Assembly: GCF_001719125.1 (NCBI RefSeq)
Contig: NZ_CP017006.1
Span: forward strand, 2,184,384-2,248,383
DNA length: 64,000 nucleotides
Direction: 5' to 3'
Origin: Sulfolobus sp. A20
Lineage (GTDB): Archaea; Thermoproteota; Thermoprotei_A; Sulfolobales; Sulfolobaceae
Position 1 is the stretch's first letter, and each line of letters starts with the position of its first letter. The position numbers were made by a program, and so were the translations under genes. The notes beneath the pieces were generated by a model. That model was not told where the DNA came from. It did not search any database and was given only the letters and a program-made list of their open reading frames with translations. Positions 41,282-51,116 of the stretch are shown here, one piece after another.

Positions 41282-42259
41282 TCATGACGAGAAAGGATTT
41301 TCCGTTTCAGTGACTGTTGTTTTATCTCCTACTGGACTTCCAAAACTCGAGCTTAGGTCATCAGTAGGATCTTGTGATGGTATACCATTACTACCGTTAG
41401 GATATGTCGCCACACCAACAGATCCTATTGCGTATAAGTAATCTGTTGAAGAGTCCCATTCTAGTATGACACTAGGCAAAGGTCTGACTGTTGGACCAGT
41501 TAATACAGCTCCTCCGTGATATGGATCATAAGTTGATCCATGACAGTCACAATGTATCAAAGCTGGTACATTAGCTTCTTTTGCCGCTAATAATGCTGCA
41601 GCAGTTAATTGATCTGGTTCTGAAGCTGTTAGCTGTCTTGGATTAACGTAGCTAGGAGGGTAAAAGTGGATATAAGGTGGAGTACAACCTAAATGTTGAC
41701 AAATTGCTGAATAAGCCACTATTGATTTATTAGGACCTACCCCTCCCGGGAAATCGTAAGTTTTTCCAGTTTGAGGTACTACGACTTTAGTAGGTTGAAT
41801 CTCAACTGGTTTTCCGCTAGAGTCCCCTAAGTTTATCAAGAAGTTTGGTTCACCAGTCATTGGGTATTCAAAAATTATTATGTATGGACTATTTACTGGT
41901 AAAGAAGAAGCTTTTATTGGATTTCCAGAGGAATCTACTAAGAGCGATTTCGGGAAACCGGTGGTCACAGTAACCGTAGGTGGAACGAGAACTCTAACCC
42001 CCGGAATGATTCCTACAACTGCAGCTGCAGCTATTCCAAATATCAAAGACTTTAGGAACTTTCTCCTCTTTTCATCTACACTACCTACGTTTTTGTTAGT
42101 GTAATTAAATAAATAGTCCTCCCCTTTGCTCACGAATTCTTTCACGTCAAATCTAGTCTTAGGATCTCTCATCTTACTCGCTAACTTCCTGAAGAAGGTT
42201 AAGTTAGAGTAATCTAAGATTTCCCTTTCTTCACCTTTACCTAATCTAAACTTTATCAA
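41282..42259 (-). CDS. soxL2: Rieske iron-sulfur protein SoxL2 (325 aa)
   Basis: [2Fe-2S] Rieske protein. The cluster-binding motifs are C187-x-H189 in SAICQHLGC and C237-x2-H240 in HCDCHG, with Cys192 and Cys239 as the stabilising disulfide pair. A twin-arginine-type signal (KRRKFLKSLIFGIAAAAVVG) lies at residues 64-83, after an unusually long cytosolic N-terminal extension of about 60 residues. It would be exported folded and remain anchored. A long insertion between the two motifs is typical of Sulfolobus Rieske proteins. Electrons pass from quinol via SoxN to this centre and on to cytochrome b558/566. Confidence 0.94.
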   Translation of the reverse strand: MIKFRLGKGEEREILDYSNLTFFRKLASKMRDPKTRFDVKEFVSKGEDYLFNYTNKNVGSVDEKRRKFLKSLIFGIAAAAVVGIIPGVRVLVPPTVTVTTGFPKSLLVDSSGNPIKASSLPVNSPYIIIFEYPMTGEPNFLINLGDSSGKPVEIQPTKVVVPQTGKTYDFPGGVGPNKSIVAYSAICQHLGCTPPYIHFYPPSYVNPRQLTASEPDQLTAAALLAAKEANVPALIHCDCHGSTYDPYHGGAVLTGPTVRPLPSVILEWDSSTDYLYAIGSVGVATYPNGSNGIPSQDPTDDLSSSFGSPVGDKTTVTETENPFSS

Positions 42260-42295
42260 AATTAATCACTAAAAAATAAGATGGTTGGAAAAAAT

Positions 42296-43231
42296 TTATC
42301 TTTTCCTCGTTGGACTAATAATATCAATTATACGTTTTTTCTCATGATAAGTCATTAGAGAGAATCCTATAATAGGGGATATCATATAAACTAAGATTAA
42401 GTATCCATCTATGCCTAAAAATACTGTTGAGATTATAATGAAATATCCTATGCCAGCTGAATAATTACCTTTGATTATCGATATTATAATTCCCATAGCC
42501 GAGAGACCTAAAGCTAATACTAGGAGCGTAATATGGTAAGGATTATAGAGGTCAATTCCAAGTGTTGAAGGTAATATCATGTCCATTAAAATTTCCAAGT
42601 ATCTATTGTTAACTATTGAGTGTAATAAAAAGATGAATGGGATAAAAGCTAATACACCAGTAAATAAGCTAACGTAATTTCTGGCACTTCTCTTTTCTCC
42701 CCATAATATAACGTAGATTAAGAAACCTAGTAGTGAGATTAAATAAATTGTAATATAACTTGTAAAAAGCGCATGATGAAAAACGTTTAGTAGTATGGAG
42801 CCTAATAGACCTATATCTACCATAAACATTGTAGGTAATAAGAGAAGGGAGTAAGGCGAAGATTTAAGGATACTTTCGATCATTAATGAAATGCCTATTA
42901 CTACTATAAATATTTCAAACGAGTACCAGAGGAAAGAAGTATTATAGTTTGGAATTAATGGAACGAATAGGGAGATTATGAGTGAGGCACTAATTAGCGT
43001 CATTAATTTATATTTCTGAATTAGTAATACCGATATCACGATTAGGGTGAAAAAGTACACATAAAAGAATATCCCACCTAGAGCTTCAAGAATTCCCTCA
43101 TTTGGGACGTTAAGGGGAAGAATAGAGGGGTACATAAAGGCTTCCTTAAATGCGAACTGAAGGAAAGAGGATATACCTAAAATGATTAAAAAAAGGTTTA
43201 AATTTCCTTTCAACTGTTCAAAAAAGTTCAT
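42296..43231 (-). CDS. cbsB: CbsB: hydrophobic subunit of cytochrome b558/566 (311 aa)
   Basis: A very hydrophobic protein with about nine to ten helices and few histidines. Its identity rests mainly on synteny between cbsA and soxL2 and on the length and hydrophobicity reported for CbsB. It is thought to anchor the glycosylated heme subunit CbsA. Its ATG overlaps the cbsA stop by 4 nt (ATGA at 43228-43231), and it is followed after 36 nt by soxL2. Confidence 0.85.
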   Translation of the reverse strand: MNFFEQLKGNLNLFLIILGISSFLQFAFKEAFMYPSILPLNVPNEGILEALGGIFFYVYFFTLIVISVLLIQKYKLMTLISASLIISLFVPLIPNYNTSFLWYSFEIFIVVIGISLMIESILKSSPYSLLLLPTMFMVDIGLLGSILLNVFHHALFTSYITIYLISLLGFLIYVILWGEKRSARNYVSLFTGVLAFIPFIFLLHSIVNNRYLEILMDMILPSTLGIDLYNPYHITLLVLALGLSAMGIIISIIKGNYSAGIGYFIIISTVFLGIDGYLILVYMISPIIGFSLMTYHEKKRIIDIISPTRKR

Positions 43232-44613
43232 CTCCTAAACACCACATATAGTATTACCAGAGCCACTAGGGCAATAACTACTCCTACTATTGTGACGTAA
43301 AGTGTAGCTGGTGGTACGGCAGAAGTTACTGAAACTGAAGTAGTTGTTGTCGTCGTGGTAGTAGGCGGAGTCGTAACTAATTCTAACGTCAAGAAACTAG
43401 AGGTGATTGATTTATCGAATAATGTCTCACCTAACTTGCCTTGCCATACAGCAAATGCAACGTAGTATGTATTTCCTATAGATATATTTGGCATAAATGG
43501 TTCATAATCAGAAGGAACTGTAAGAGGTCTGGCGAACTCAACTATCCATGACCCGTTTTCATACTTTGCCCCAGTCCATATAAAGAATAATGACCCATTC
43601 AATCCCTCAGATTTTATTGGAGTATACCATATTCCGGCTGTGTCCACCTCATACATGTTAGTATTATTTGAATATAATGGAACAGCGAAACCGTGATCAT
43701 TAGGATCAACATAGGGTAAACCAGTTAATGACTCGTTTTGCCAAATGTTTGCTTTAAATGCGGGGTCATAAGTAGAATTATTCCAAGTAGCACCGGATAC
43801 CCACATCCATATATTCGCTGATCCCCCAGCTTGGGCTAAAGATCCTCCAGCATCCTTAAACGTTACTCCATCAAAATTTTGCCCGGGGTATTTTCCACCT
43901 ATGTTCATGCCATCTTTAGTTGGTGTACCACTTCCTAAATACCACATTATTGCAGCCCTATCTGGATAATACCACGTTGAGTTGGTGTAGTAACCATAAA
44001 ACATGCCATCACTATATAATAAGTCCTCCATCGGTCTCAATGAGTGCCATAGTAATATCGTTCCATTAGATAGTACGGTTATTTGAGTATTGTTTGGAGC
44101 TGGTAAAACTATTCCAGAGTAATTGAAAACTATCCTGCCCATTTCTTCTTTCCCATTTATTATTGAAACGTAATTGGTATAGTTCTTCTCTAAAGTGTAC
44201 GTAGTTCCGGGGGTGAGCTCAATTATTCTAAATAACCCTGGACCAGAAGCATTAGGATATATACCAGCAGCAGCCGTTGACCAAACGTTAAATGCTGGCT
44301 CTGGTGCTTGCCATTGTTCGAGTATAAATATCCATGACCCATTCCAAGCAGCCTTAACTAAAAGATAGTGTGTTAATCCTGAAGTAGGAGCCATTGGTAT
44401 ATTAGCTGTTAAAGATATATTGATCCAAGGTATTTGTGCCCAATAGCTAGCACTGCCCGGGTTAGAGAGATCAGCGGAACCTACTACCTTATATACTGGT
44501 ATTTGAGGAGAAGTCTGAGCTAATGAAACGTTTTCTATTGTGAAGATTACTGAAAGGAGGAAAATCATCAGTAATACTCCTATCGTTATCTTCGATTTAA
44601 TTTTAACACTCAT
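43228..44613 (-). CDS. cbsA: CbsA: glycosylated di-heme cytochrome b558/566 subunit A (461 aa)
   Basis: First gene of the cbsAB-soxLN-odsN operon. It has an N-terminal signal/anchor ([20 protein letters not shown]), a large extracellular domain (residues about 35-410) rich in N-x-S/T sequons, a Thr-rich stalk ([18 protein letters not shown]) and a C-terminal helix ([20 protein letters not shown]) ending in FRR. Candidate heme ligands are Met and His in the ectodomain (e.g. [16 protein letters not shown]). The known S. acidocaldarius protein is a highly glycosylated b-type cytochrome on the outer membrane face. Its terminal role (electron acceptor of SoxLN) is inferred. Confidence 0.92.
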   Translation of the reverse strand: MSVKIKSKITIGVLLMIFLLSVIFTIENVSLAQTSPQIPVYKVVGSADLSNPGSASYWAQIPWINISLTANIPMAPTSGLTHYLLVKAAWNGSWIFILEQWQAPEPAFNVWSTAAAGIYPNASGPGLFRIIELTPGTTYTLEKNYTNYVSIINGKEEMGRIVFNYSGIVLPAPNNTQITVLSNGTILLWHSLRPMEDLLYSDGMFYGYYTNSTWYYPDRAAIMWYLGSGTPTKDGMNIGGKYPGQNFDGVTFKDAGGSLAQAGGSANIWMWVSGATWNNSTYDPAFKANIWQNESLTGLPYVDPNDHGFAVPLYSNNTNMYEVDTAGIWYTPIKSEGLNGSLFFIWTGAKYENGSWIVEFARPLTVPSDYEPFMPNISIGNTYYVAFAVWQGKLGETLFDKSITSSFLTLELVTTPPTTTTTTTTSVSVTSAVPPATLYVTIVGVVIALVALVILYVVFRR

Positions 44614-44795
44614 TCCTTTTCACATTAACTTTTTTCGTCTAAGGGTGTATTAAGCATAAAACGTTGGACTGATTATTTTAATAAGGTCGTGAGGACAATA
44701 GAAAGTATTTTGCTTAATAAAACTATTTTAATGGAATTTTTAGAAGGTTAGTTAGTGAACAATCGATTTTAATACCACGTTTTCATTATCTTTAA

Positions 44796-45794
44796 TTGAT
44801 GAAGGCTTTAGTATTTGATAAGAACGGTATTGAGAACTTAAGGTATACTGAATATAAAGATCCAGAAGTGAAAAGCCATGATGTTTTAATAAAAGTCGAA
44901 ATGGCTGGAGTTAATCCAGTTGATTATTACACTGTGAATAGCCTTAAGGTAAATCCCTTACCTCATATTCCCGGAGTAGAGTTCAGTGGGGAAGTTGCAA
45001 AAGTAGGAGATCACGTAAAGAGTGTGAAAGTAGGGGATAAGGTAACAATCTATGGAAGAATATTTGATGGAACTTGTGATATGTGCATGGCTGGATATGA
45101 GACTGTGTGCAGGAATGGTGGAAGGATAGGAGTTGACGCTAACGGCGGTTTCGCAGAATATGTAGCAGTAGAGGAAAAGTATGTGTTTAAGTTACCAGAT
45201 GAGTATTCGTGGGAAATGGGATCTAGTTTGACAGTAGCTTCTTTGACAGCATATCACGCTTTAAAAGAGGCTAACCTAAGACCGTCCGAAACAGTAATTG
45301 TATTTGGAGCTTCTGGGAACACTGGAATGTTCATAGTGCAATTAGCGAAGAAATTTGGGGCTAAGGTAATAGCCGTGAGCAGAAAATCATGGCTTAAGGA
45401 TTTTGGGGCAGATCTAGTAGTTAGTTATGACGAGGTGGAAGAGAAGGTTAAGGATTTCACAAAGGGCAAGATGGGTGATGTGGTGATTAATTCATTAGGC
45501 TCTCAATTTTGGGATAAGAGTTTCTCAGTTGTTGGCTTAAAGGGAAGGATAGTTACTTTTGGTACCTTACTGGGTGCTGAAGTTAAGGTAAACTTAAGCC
45601 AACTATACTCTAAACACATAAGTATACTAGGAGTTAATAGGGGTAATAGAAAGGACTTCGTAGAGTTATTAGATTTATGCAGGGATTGTAAAGTAAAGAC
45701 TTGGAAAATTTATAACTTAGAGAACGGTGTTGAAGCCTTAAAGGGATTGTTTGATGAAAAGAGGGATGGTAGAATATTTATTTCAATGCATTAA
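44796..45794 (+). CDS. Zinc-type MDR alcohol dehydrogenase/quinone reductase family (332 aa)
   Basis: GroES-like N-terminal domain with GVNPVDYYTVN and PGVEFSGEVAKVGDHV. Three clustered cysteines (FDGTCDMCMAGYETVC) look like part of a structural zinc site with one ligand missing or replaced. The Rossmann motif VIVFGASGNTG binds NAD(P). The catalytic zinc ligand Cys of true ADHs is replaced by Pro in GVNPVDYY, and the His-Glu pair (PGVEFSG) lacks the usual His. A quinone-reductase or enoyl-reductase-like activity is therefore possible. The 3' end overlaps the E1-beta gene by 12 nt, convergently. Confidence 0.85.
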   Translation: MMKALVFDKNGIENLRYTEYKDPEVKSHDVLIKVEMAGVNPVDYYTVNSLKVNPLPHIPGVEFSGEVAKVGDHVKSVKVGDKVTIYGRIFDGTCDMCMAGYETVCRNGGRIGVDANGGFAEYVAVEEKYVFKLPDEYSWEMGSSLTVASLTAYHALKEANLRPSETVIVFGASGNTGMFIVQLAKKFGAKVIAVSRKSWLKDFGADLVVSYDEVEEKVKDFTKGKMGDVVINSLGSQFWDKSFSVVGLKGRIVTFGTLLGAEVKVNLSQLYSKHISILGVNRGNRKDFVELLDLCRDCKVKTWKIYNLENGVEALKGLFDEKRDGRIFISMH

Positions 45795-46784
45795 TAATTT
45801 TTTAGCCTCATCGTATATGCTTTTAACACTTGGTATTACCGCATTTTCTAACGGTTCTGAGAAAGGTATTGGAACATCTGGCACTGCTAACCTCGAAATC
45901 GGTACTTTCAACTCCCTTAGCGTCTTACTTTGAATTCTGAAAGCTATCTCTCCGGTCATACCGTAACTCATATAATCCTCATCAACTATCAAGACTCTCC
46001 CAGTCTTCTTAGCTGATTTGATAATAGTTTCTTCATCTAATGGAACTAGAGTCCTTAAGTCTATCACCTCAGCCGAAATTCCATCTTTCTCCAACATTTC
46101 AGCAGCCTTCAAGCTCCTATGAACCATTAGTGCTGTTCCTATTATCGTTATGTCACTTCCCTCCTTTCTGACTTTAGCCTTACCGAAATCTATTTCATAA
46201 GGCTCATCTGGAACTTCCTCTTCAATGCCTTCAAAAGGTAAGAAAGGCAAGCCAGTTAGCAATTTATGACCGAATATAAATACTGGATTTTGATCTCTTA
46301 AAGCCTTGATCGTCAATCCTTTAGCATCATAAGGTGTTGATGGAATTACTACTTTAAAACCTGGCAAGTGTGCAAATATGCTATAAAGTACTTGTGAGTG
46401 CTGTGAGGAATCTCCGTAGCCTCCTCCAATTGCAGTTATTACGGTAATTGGCATAGGAAATTGTCCACCACTCATGTAGTAATTCTTAGCCATGTGATTG
46501 AACATCTGATCAAAACCAGCACCTAAGAAATCAACAAACATTAGGGATATTACGGGGTGTAAGCCTACTGAGGCTGCACCTACACCCATACCCATGAATG
46601 TTTGTTCAGTAATAGGCGTGTCAATAATTCTTTTCCTACCAAATTTATCAAATAATCCCATCGTAAAACCGAACACTGCCCCCCAGTACGTTACGTCCTC
46701 GCCTAGAACTACTATTTTATCATTCCTCTCCATCTCTTGTCTTATTCCCTCGCTTATAGCTTGAGCAATTCCTCTTATCCTCAT
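45783..46784 (-). CDS. 2-oxoacid/acetoin dehydrogenase E1 component, beta subunit (333 aa)
   Basis: Transketolase-like pyrimidine-binding and C-terminal domains. The start MRIRGIAQAISEGIRQEM leads to VVLGEDVTYWGAVFGFTMGL, RIIDTPITEQTFMGMGVGAA, and later FIFGHKLL and VIDLRTLVPLDEETIIKSAK. It forms an alpha2beta2 thiamine diphosphate enzyme with the gene immediately upstream (4-nt ATGA overlap). No E2 lipoyl acyltransferase is in the window; the E3-like gene is 20 kb away. The substrate (branched-chain 2-oxoacid, pyruvate or acetoin) cannot be decided. Confidence 0.92.
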   Translation of the reverse strand: MRIRGIAQAISEGIRQEMERNDKIVVLGEDVTYWGAVFGFTMGLFDKFGRKRIIDTPITEQTFMGMGVGAASVGLHPVISLMFVDFLGAGFDQMFNHMAKNYYMSGGQFPMPITVITAIGGGYGDSSQHSQVLYSIFAHLPGFKVVIPSTPYDAKGLTIKALRDQNPVFIFGHKLLTGLPFLPFEGIEEEVPDEPYEIDFGKAKVRKEGSDITIIGTALMVHRSLKAAEMLEKDGISAEVIDLRTLVPLDEETIIKSAKKTGRVLIVDEDYMSYGMTGEIAFRIQSKTLRELKVPISRLAVPDVPIPFSEPLENAVIPSVKSIYDEAKKLLMH

Positions 46785-47824
46785 GCGAAAACACCTCTTA
46801 AAGCTTCTTCTGGGCTAGGATACGGACTTTTCATCGCGAAATCTATAGCTTCTTGTACCTCCCTTCTAGCCTCTTCCCTTAATTTAGCTAAAATTTCTGA
46901 ATCAGCGAAGTTAAGCCTTAATAATCTGTTCTCTAACCTCCTTATAGGATCTACTTGGGACCAAAACTCAACTTCATCCTTAGTTCTGTATTCCTCTCCA
47001 TCTCCCTCAAAGTGTCCGACGTATCTATACGTTATAGCTTCAATCAGTGTTGGTCCAAATCCTTTCCTTCCCCTCTCAACAGCTTTCTTTGTTGTAATGT
47101 AAACGTCTATCACATCCATACCATCAACGAGGTAAGATGGAACGTTATATGCTAATCCCTTTTGATAGTGGAAAGTGGTTGACATTACAAATGATTTAGG
47201 GGTTGAATCAGCGTATTTATTATCCTCTATAACAATTATTAAAGGCAATTCCCAAGCACTGGCTATATTTAAGGTTTCTGAAAAGGTTCCATGGTTGGAA
47301 GCTCCTTCTCCGGCAAATGCAAAAGCTACATTATCCTTACCTAAATATTTGAAGGCAAAAGCAGCTCCAGCAGCTTGAGGAAATGAAGCACCTACAATCC
47401 CACTACAAGCGAAGTTTTTCTCTTTGTCAAATAGATGCATATGTCCTCCTTTTCCCTTACATAATCCATTTGACTTTCCAAAGATTTCTGAGGCTAATTT
47501 CTTTAGATCTACACCTTTAGCTATAGCGTGATGATGAGGTCTATGCGTACTTACCACTACATCGTCTAATCTAACGTTATATAAAGAGCCTACAGCTACT
47601 GCCTCTTGTCCGATTGATAGGTGCATCTCACCTCTTATAATTCCTGATGCCATGTTAAATGGGTTTTTCCCCTCATGGTATACTTTCCTAATCCCCTCTT
47701 CAAAATACCTTATTGTGACCATTTTCTTGTACATGTTTAGTAAATCATTTGGCTTTAAACCTGAGCTATCTATTATAAAATTTAAATCTTTTATCGTTGG
47801 TTCAGGTTTTATGATCATGAACAT
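46781..47824 (-). CDS. 2-oxoacid/acetoin dehydrogenase E1 component, alpha subunit (347 aa)
   Basis: The thiamine diphosphate motif is visible as FAGEGASNHGTFSETLNIAS followed by ELPLIIVIEDN, with the preceding signatures EEGIRKVYHEGKNP and GKGGHMHLFDKEKNF. It catalyses decarboxylation of the 2-oxoacid with the beta subunit encoded just downstream. Length is near the family norm. The ATG at 47824 has an in-frame ATG two codons later, and the promoter aggaaaaatataata lies immediately upstream. Cytosolic. Confidence 0.92.
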   Translation of the reverse strand: MFMIIKPEPTIKDLNFIIDSSGLKPNDLLNMYKKMVTIRYFEEGIRKVYHEGKNPFNMASGIIRGEMHLSIGQEAVAVGSLYNVRLDDVVVSTHRPHHHAIAKGVDLKKLASEIFGKSNGLCKGKGGHMHLFDKEKNFACSGIVGASFPQAAGAAFAFKYLGKDNVAFAFAGEGASNHGTFSETLNIASAWELPLIIVIEDNKYADSTPKSFVMSTTFHYQKGLAYNVPSYLVDGMDVIDVYITTKKAVERGRKGFGPTLIEAITYRYVGHFEGDGEEYRTKDEVEFWSQVDPIRRLENRLLRLNFADSEILAKLREEARREVQEAIDFAMKSPYPSPEEALRGVFA

Positions 47825-47914
47825 TATTATATTTTTCCTACTTAATAACCTTTCGTAGATAAGTCAATTAAATATCAAAAACTTATCTTTACCTAAAAAT
47901 TTTGTAGGAAGAAC

Positions 47915-48730
47915 TCATTCATAAATCACTTTTATTCTTCTCGTCATTGGAATGTCTTCTGCGATCTTCTCGTATGTTAGGGTATTTCCTATATTTATCT
48001 CATAAAGAGAAGTAGTCGAATATACGATCTTATTATCGTTTACTCTAGATATTGCTGTAGTTCCGAAAGTAGGCCTAGGTAATACAATTTCCAAAGTCCT
48101 TGACTCTAGACTATCATTAAATAGAAGTAATGGATGATCACTCATCTTTTGAGCTAATAATGTATTTCCTAGATCCTCGATCCCATGGAAATACCCTCTA
48201 GTTAATAGTCTAAAGTCACTCATATCCTCAGTTACATAAAAACCATTGGCAGTAGCTAAGAACAGTTTATTCCATTTAGGCAACAAATTATGTGAGTCAG
48301 CGAAGAAGTTAATTGGTTTAAGCGAGGAAAGTTCGTCTCCAACCAATAAGTTTCCCTCCTCTACCGTAGCAACGAACTTTCCCTTATAGATGGCTATATC
48401 CGTAATGTGAGCGTATTCTGAGTGTGGAAAACTCCAACCAAGCTTTTTTCCCTCTTCAGATAAATCGAGTATTTTCTTCTTCAAATCATCTAAAGTGTAA
48501 ATTTTGGGTCCCTCAACTAAGGCAAAGAGTTTACCATTATATTCGTATAATCTCCAGCAACTATCATCCAACAATTTTTTACCGTTTAGAGTAACTCCGC
48601 TATCAGCAGAACACACATATAGATCTTTTCCTCTTAGCAAAAAATCGTAGACTTCCTCACCATCACAACAAACTCTCTCAACTTTTCCCTTTACTTCATA
48701 TAATCCATTTTTAGTGCCAACTAAATACAT
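47915..48730 (-). CDS. Beta-propeller-like cytosolic protein (about 271 aa)
   Basis: The start MYLVGTKNGLYEVKGKVERV and repeated strand patterns (LYVCSADSGVTLNGKKLL, KLFALVEGPKIY, KFVATVEEGNLL, KLFLATANGFYVTEDM, KIVYSTTSLYEI) suggest a six- or seven-bladed propeller of the BNR/YWTD style. I chose the ATG at 48730. A longer frame to 48769 adds 13 hydrophobic residues, which could be a signal but lacks support. The function is unknown. It is a single gene with its own AT-rich leader. Confidence 0.65.
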   Translation of the reverse strand: MYLVGTKNGLYEVKGKVERVCCDGEEVYDFLLRGKDLYVCSADSGVTLNGKKLLDDSCWRLYEYNGKLFALVEGPKIYTLDDLKKKILDLSEEGKKLGWSFPHSEYAHITDIAIYKGKFVATVEEGNLLVGDELSSLKPINFFADSHNLLPKWNKLFLATANGFYVTEDMSDFRLLTRGYFHGIEDLGNTLLAQKMSDHPLLLFNDSLESRTLEIVLPRPTFGTTAISRVNDNKIVYSTTSLYEINIGNTLTYEKIAEDIPMTRRIKVIYE

Positions 48731-48825
48731 AATAAGAAACTTAGCTTTAAAGGTTAAAAAATATAACAATCAATATTAAAGATTAGTTATCGAGTTAATA
48801 AAATGGTTAAGCTTAGAATTTATGA

Positions 48826-48872
48826 TAGAAAGAGCGGTAAACCATGTCATTTATGGTGGGGAGGAGATCAGA
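48826..48872 (+). repeat. Dispersed right-end motif, long copy
   Basis: gatagaaagagcggtaaacc then atgtcatttatggtggggag gagatcag. It shares the 5' part (gatagaaagagcg) with the copy at 50650. Confidence 0.6.
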
Positions 48873-49048
48873 AGCTAATATAAATTCTTTCTCGGAATCC
48901 TCAGAATTCTTCCAGAAAAAATTTTGCGAGGAAAATTAGTAAAAGCCATTATTATAGAGGGGAAATTACAAGCCCTAAAAGACATCAATCAGATAAGATT
49001 AATAAAAAAATATTTAAGTTGGGGCGTGAAATATGTTTATGATGTTAT

Positions 49049-49411
49049 ATGAAATATATAACAATTAAGGTTGACTTTTCCTCTAATGTGCCCATTTATA
49101 AGCAAATAGCTAACTCTATAATTGAACTAATAGCTAAAGGTGAGTTGAAACCCGGAGATAAATTACCTTCTATCAGAGAATTAGCTACAATGTTAGGTAT
49201 TAACATGCTTACCGTAGATAAGGCTTACAAATACCTAGTTGATGAGGGGTTTTTAACAGTATACAAGAAGAGGTTCATCGTTAGGACTGACATCAAAGAC
49301 GAGTACTGGAAGAATATGTTGAAGGTTGTAATTTATAGGGCAATAGCCTCGAAGGTCAGTAAGGAGGAAATATTAAAGGAAATCGAGGACATAGTCTCGT
49401 CTTTAAGGTGA
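49049..49411 (+). CDS. YtrA-subfamily GntR transcription regulator (120 aa)
   Basis: N-terminal winged helix of the GntR type: VPIYKQIANSIIELIAKGEL, then KPGDKLPSIRELATMLGINM, LTVDKAYKYLVDEGFL. The short C-terminal part (about 45 residues, helical) is the mark of the YtrA subfamily, which lacks a large effector domain. The start overlaps nothing upstream; its stop overlaps the next gene's ATG by 4 nt (49408-49411). A YtrA-like regulator in S. acidocaldarius represses its own locus with an adjacent membrane protein, so autoregulation is likely here. Confidence 0.9.
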   Translation: MKYITIKVDFSSNVPIYKQIANSIIELIAKGELKPGDKLPSIRELATMLGINMLTVDKAYKYLVDEGFLTVYKKRFIVRTDIKDEYWKNMLKVVIYRAIASKVSKEEILKEIEDIVSSLR

Positions 49412-50526
49412 TGATCACGGTCAGTAGTATAGAACTTATCCTTCCAACATTCCTTACGATAATATCAGTAATACTAGGGATCTTCTATGTAGTAGCACCC
49501 TCTTTAGAACCACCAGACAGAGTGTTAGGTGCGAAAGTCACTGAAGAGTTCAGAAAGAGTAACAAATGTAAACAGATAATTAAGCAATACAGAATACGTG
49601 GTGTAATGATAGTCGTGATTTCCCTCGTATTAGGTGGGGTTCTACTATTTGAAGTCTCACCACTCGTACCATTCCCAATTATAATCTTGTTAATACTGGG
49701 AAGTGTAAATTACGTTACATCAAGGAAGAGGGTAATCCTAGAGAGGGGCGAGATAAAGGAGCCAAATGTTAGGTATGCTGTTATAGATACTAGTAAGAAA
49801 AAGGGGTTCGGAGTATGGTTCTTAGCATTACCTTGGTTAATCCTCCTAGGCATGTTAATCCTAGGTGTAGTCGACTACCATAGCATACCCTCTGAGTTGC
49901 CTTTCCACATTAACTCAAACGGAGTAATAGCCTATGCACCTAAGGATCCAGTTAACGTCTTACTTAATCAGATTATTAACGCTTTTTTGCTCTTTATCTT
50001 CACTATAGTGGGTATAGCAGTATATGTTTCAAAACCGCGTATAAACCCAGCCTACCCCGAAGAGTACTATAAATCTTACGAACGTAGCAAGGAATACGCA
50101 GTAGCAACTATAGGGATAATTGCAACTGGTCTCACCCTTCTCGAGAGTTTATTAACTTTATGGTCTTGGGGGATCTTTCCTTTAAACTCTATAAGCGTAG
50201 TATTACCACTCTCTATGGTTGCCTTCTTATCGTGTGCTATACTCGGTATTGTGATTAGCTTAGCGAAGATGAGTATCGAAGGTGGTAGGTACTTAAGGGA
50301 GTTGGAAAAACAAGGGAAACTTAAGTTGAGTAACGCTATAGAGGACGACGATAAGTACTGGAAGTTGGGGATGTTCTATTACAACCCTAACGACGACAGA
50401 GTAATTATACCCAAAAGGTTCGGTTCGGGCTACACGTTTAATTTTGGCAATAAGAAGGCTCTCATTCTATTCATAAGTCTACTCATGTTACCTATTGCAA
50501 CAATTTTGATTGTCATTTTAATATAG
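49408..50526 (+). CDS. DUF1648/DUF5808 membrane protein coupled to YtrA-like regulator (372 aa)
   Basis: About eight helices. A DUF1648-like loop (IPSELPFHINSNGVIAYAPK) follows helix 4, as in SdpI-related immunity/stress proteins. The cytosolic C-terminus carries a DUF5808-like signature (DDDKYWKLGMFYYNPNDDRV then IIPKRFGSGYTFNFG). Together with the coupled GntR gene this is a recurring two-gene module. A role in envelope stress or toxin immunity is inferred from SdpI relatives only. Confidence 0.82.
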   Translation: MMITVSSIELILPTFLTIISVILGIFYVVAPSLEPPDRVLGAKVTEEFRKSNKCKQIIKQYRIRGVMIVVISLVLGGVLLFEVSPLVPFPIIILLILGSVNYVTSRKRVILERGEIKEPNVRYAVIDTSKKKGFGVWFLALPWLILLGMLILGVVDYHSIPSELPFHINSNGVIAYAPKDPVNVLLNQIINAFLLFIFTIVGIAVYVSKPRINPAYPEEYYKSYERSKEYAVATIGIIATGLTLLESLLTLWSWGIFPLNSISVVLPLSMVAFLSCAILGIVISLAKMSIEGGRYLRELEKQGKLKLSNAIEDDDKYWKLGMFYYNPNDDRVIIPKRFGSGYTFNFGNKKALILFISLLMLPIATILIVILI

Positions 50527-50649
50527 CTTTTTTCCAGAGGATCAGAAGCCCTTAAGATGGGTAACGATATCGTATGTTTTTTTCCTAAACATGCTTATCC
50601 CCTTAGGAGAGGTATGAGGGCTATACACGGTAATTCAACTGTATAAACA

Positions 50650-50687
50650 GATAGAAAGAGCGACAAACCTCGCAGGGAGGAGGTCAG
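50650..50687 (+). repeat. Dispersed right-end motif abutting the vapC stop
   Basis: agatagaaagagcgacaaac then ctcgcagggaggaggtcagt. It ends exactly where the vapC stop codon (minus strand, 50688-50690) begins. Confidence 0.6.
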
Positions 50688-51116
50688 TCAAACTAGACTA
50701 GTAGGATCTATTCTCTTTATTAGGCTAACTCTATCATAATCGTGGTTTGTAGATATTATAGTCTTATCCTTATCATGTAGTAAGCAGGTCGCGATTTGGT
50801 AAGCCTCAAAGGTGTAAGTGATACCATATTGTTGCATTAAGGCTAAGGCTAATAAATCTACGTCAATTGTAGTAGGTACCCAGGTGAGGTTAGGAATGCT
50901 TATTAAAGCACCTATTTTACTTAGTATATCTGATATGGGTAACCTCTCCTCATCTCTCAGAATGTAGTAGATCTCATGAAGTGATTCCCTATTCGCTATT
51001 ACCTCCATTTCTCCCCTTGAGATTTTAGAAAATACTTTATCAGCTACTTCTTTTAGCTCATCCCTCTCCTTTAGATGAGCCAGTATAACATCAGTGTCGA
51101 TCAGCATTTTCTTCAA
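50688..51116 (-). CDS. vapC: VapC-type PIN-domain ribonuclease toxin (142 aa)
   Basis: PIN fold with acidic residues in KMLIDTDVILAHL, ESLHEIYYIL and ISTNHDYDRV. The usual third-position Asp (in D-A-x-x-A) appears as Glu in YTFEAYQIATCL, a conservative change. The family cleaves RNA and is neutralised by VapB. The start overlaps the end of vapB by 26 nt, so the genes are coupled. The last codons lie next to an IS right-end relic (50650-50687), which may have trimmed the natural tail. Confidence 0.85.
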   Translation of the reverse strand: MKKMLIDTDVILAHLKERDELKEVADKVFSKISRGEMEVIANRESLHEIYYILRDEERLPISDILSKIGALISIPNLTWVPTTIDVDLLALALMQQYGITYTFEAYQIATCLLHDKDKTIISTNHDYDRVSLIKRIDPTSLV

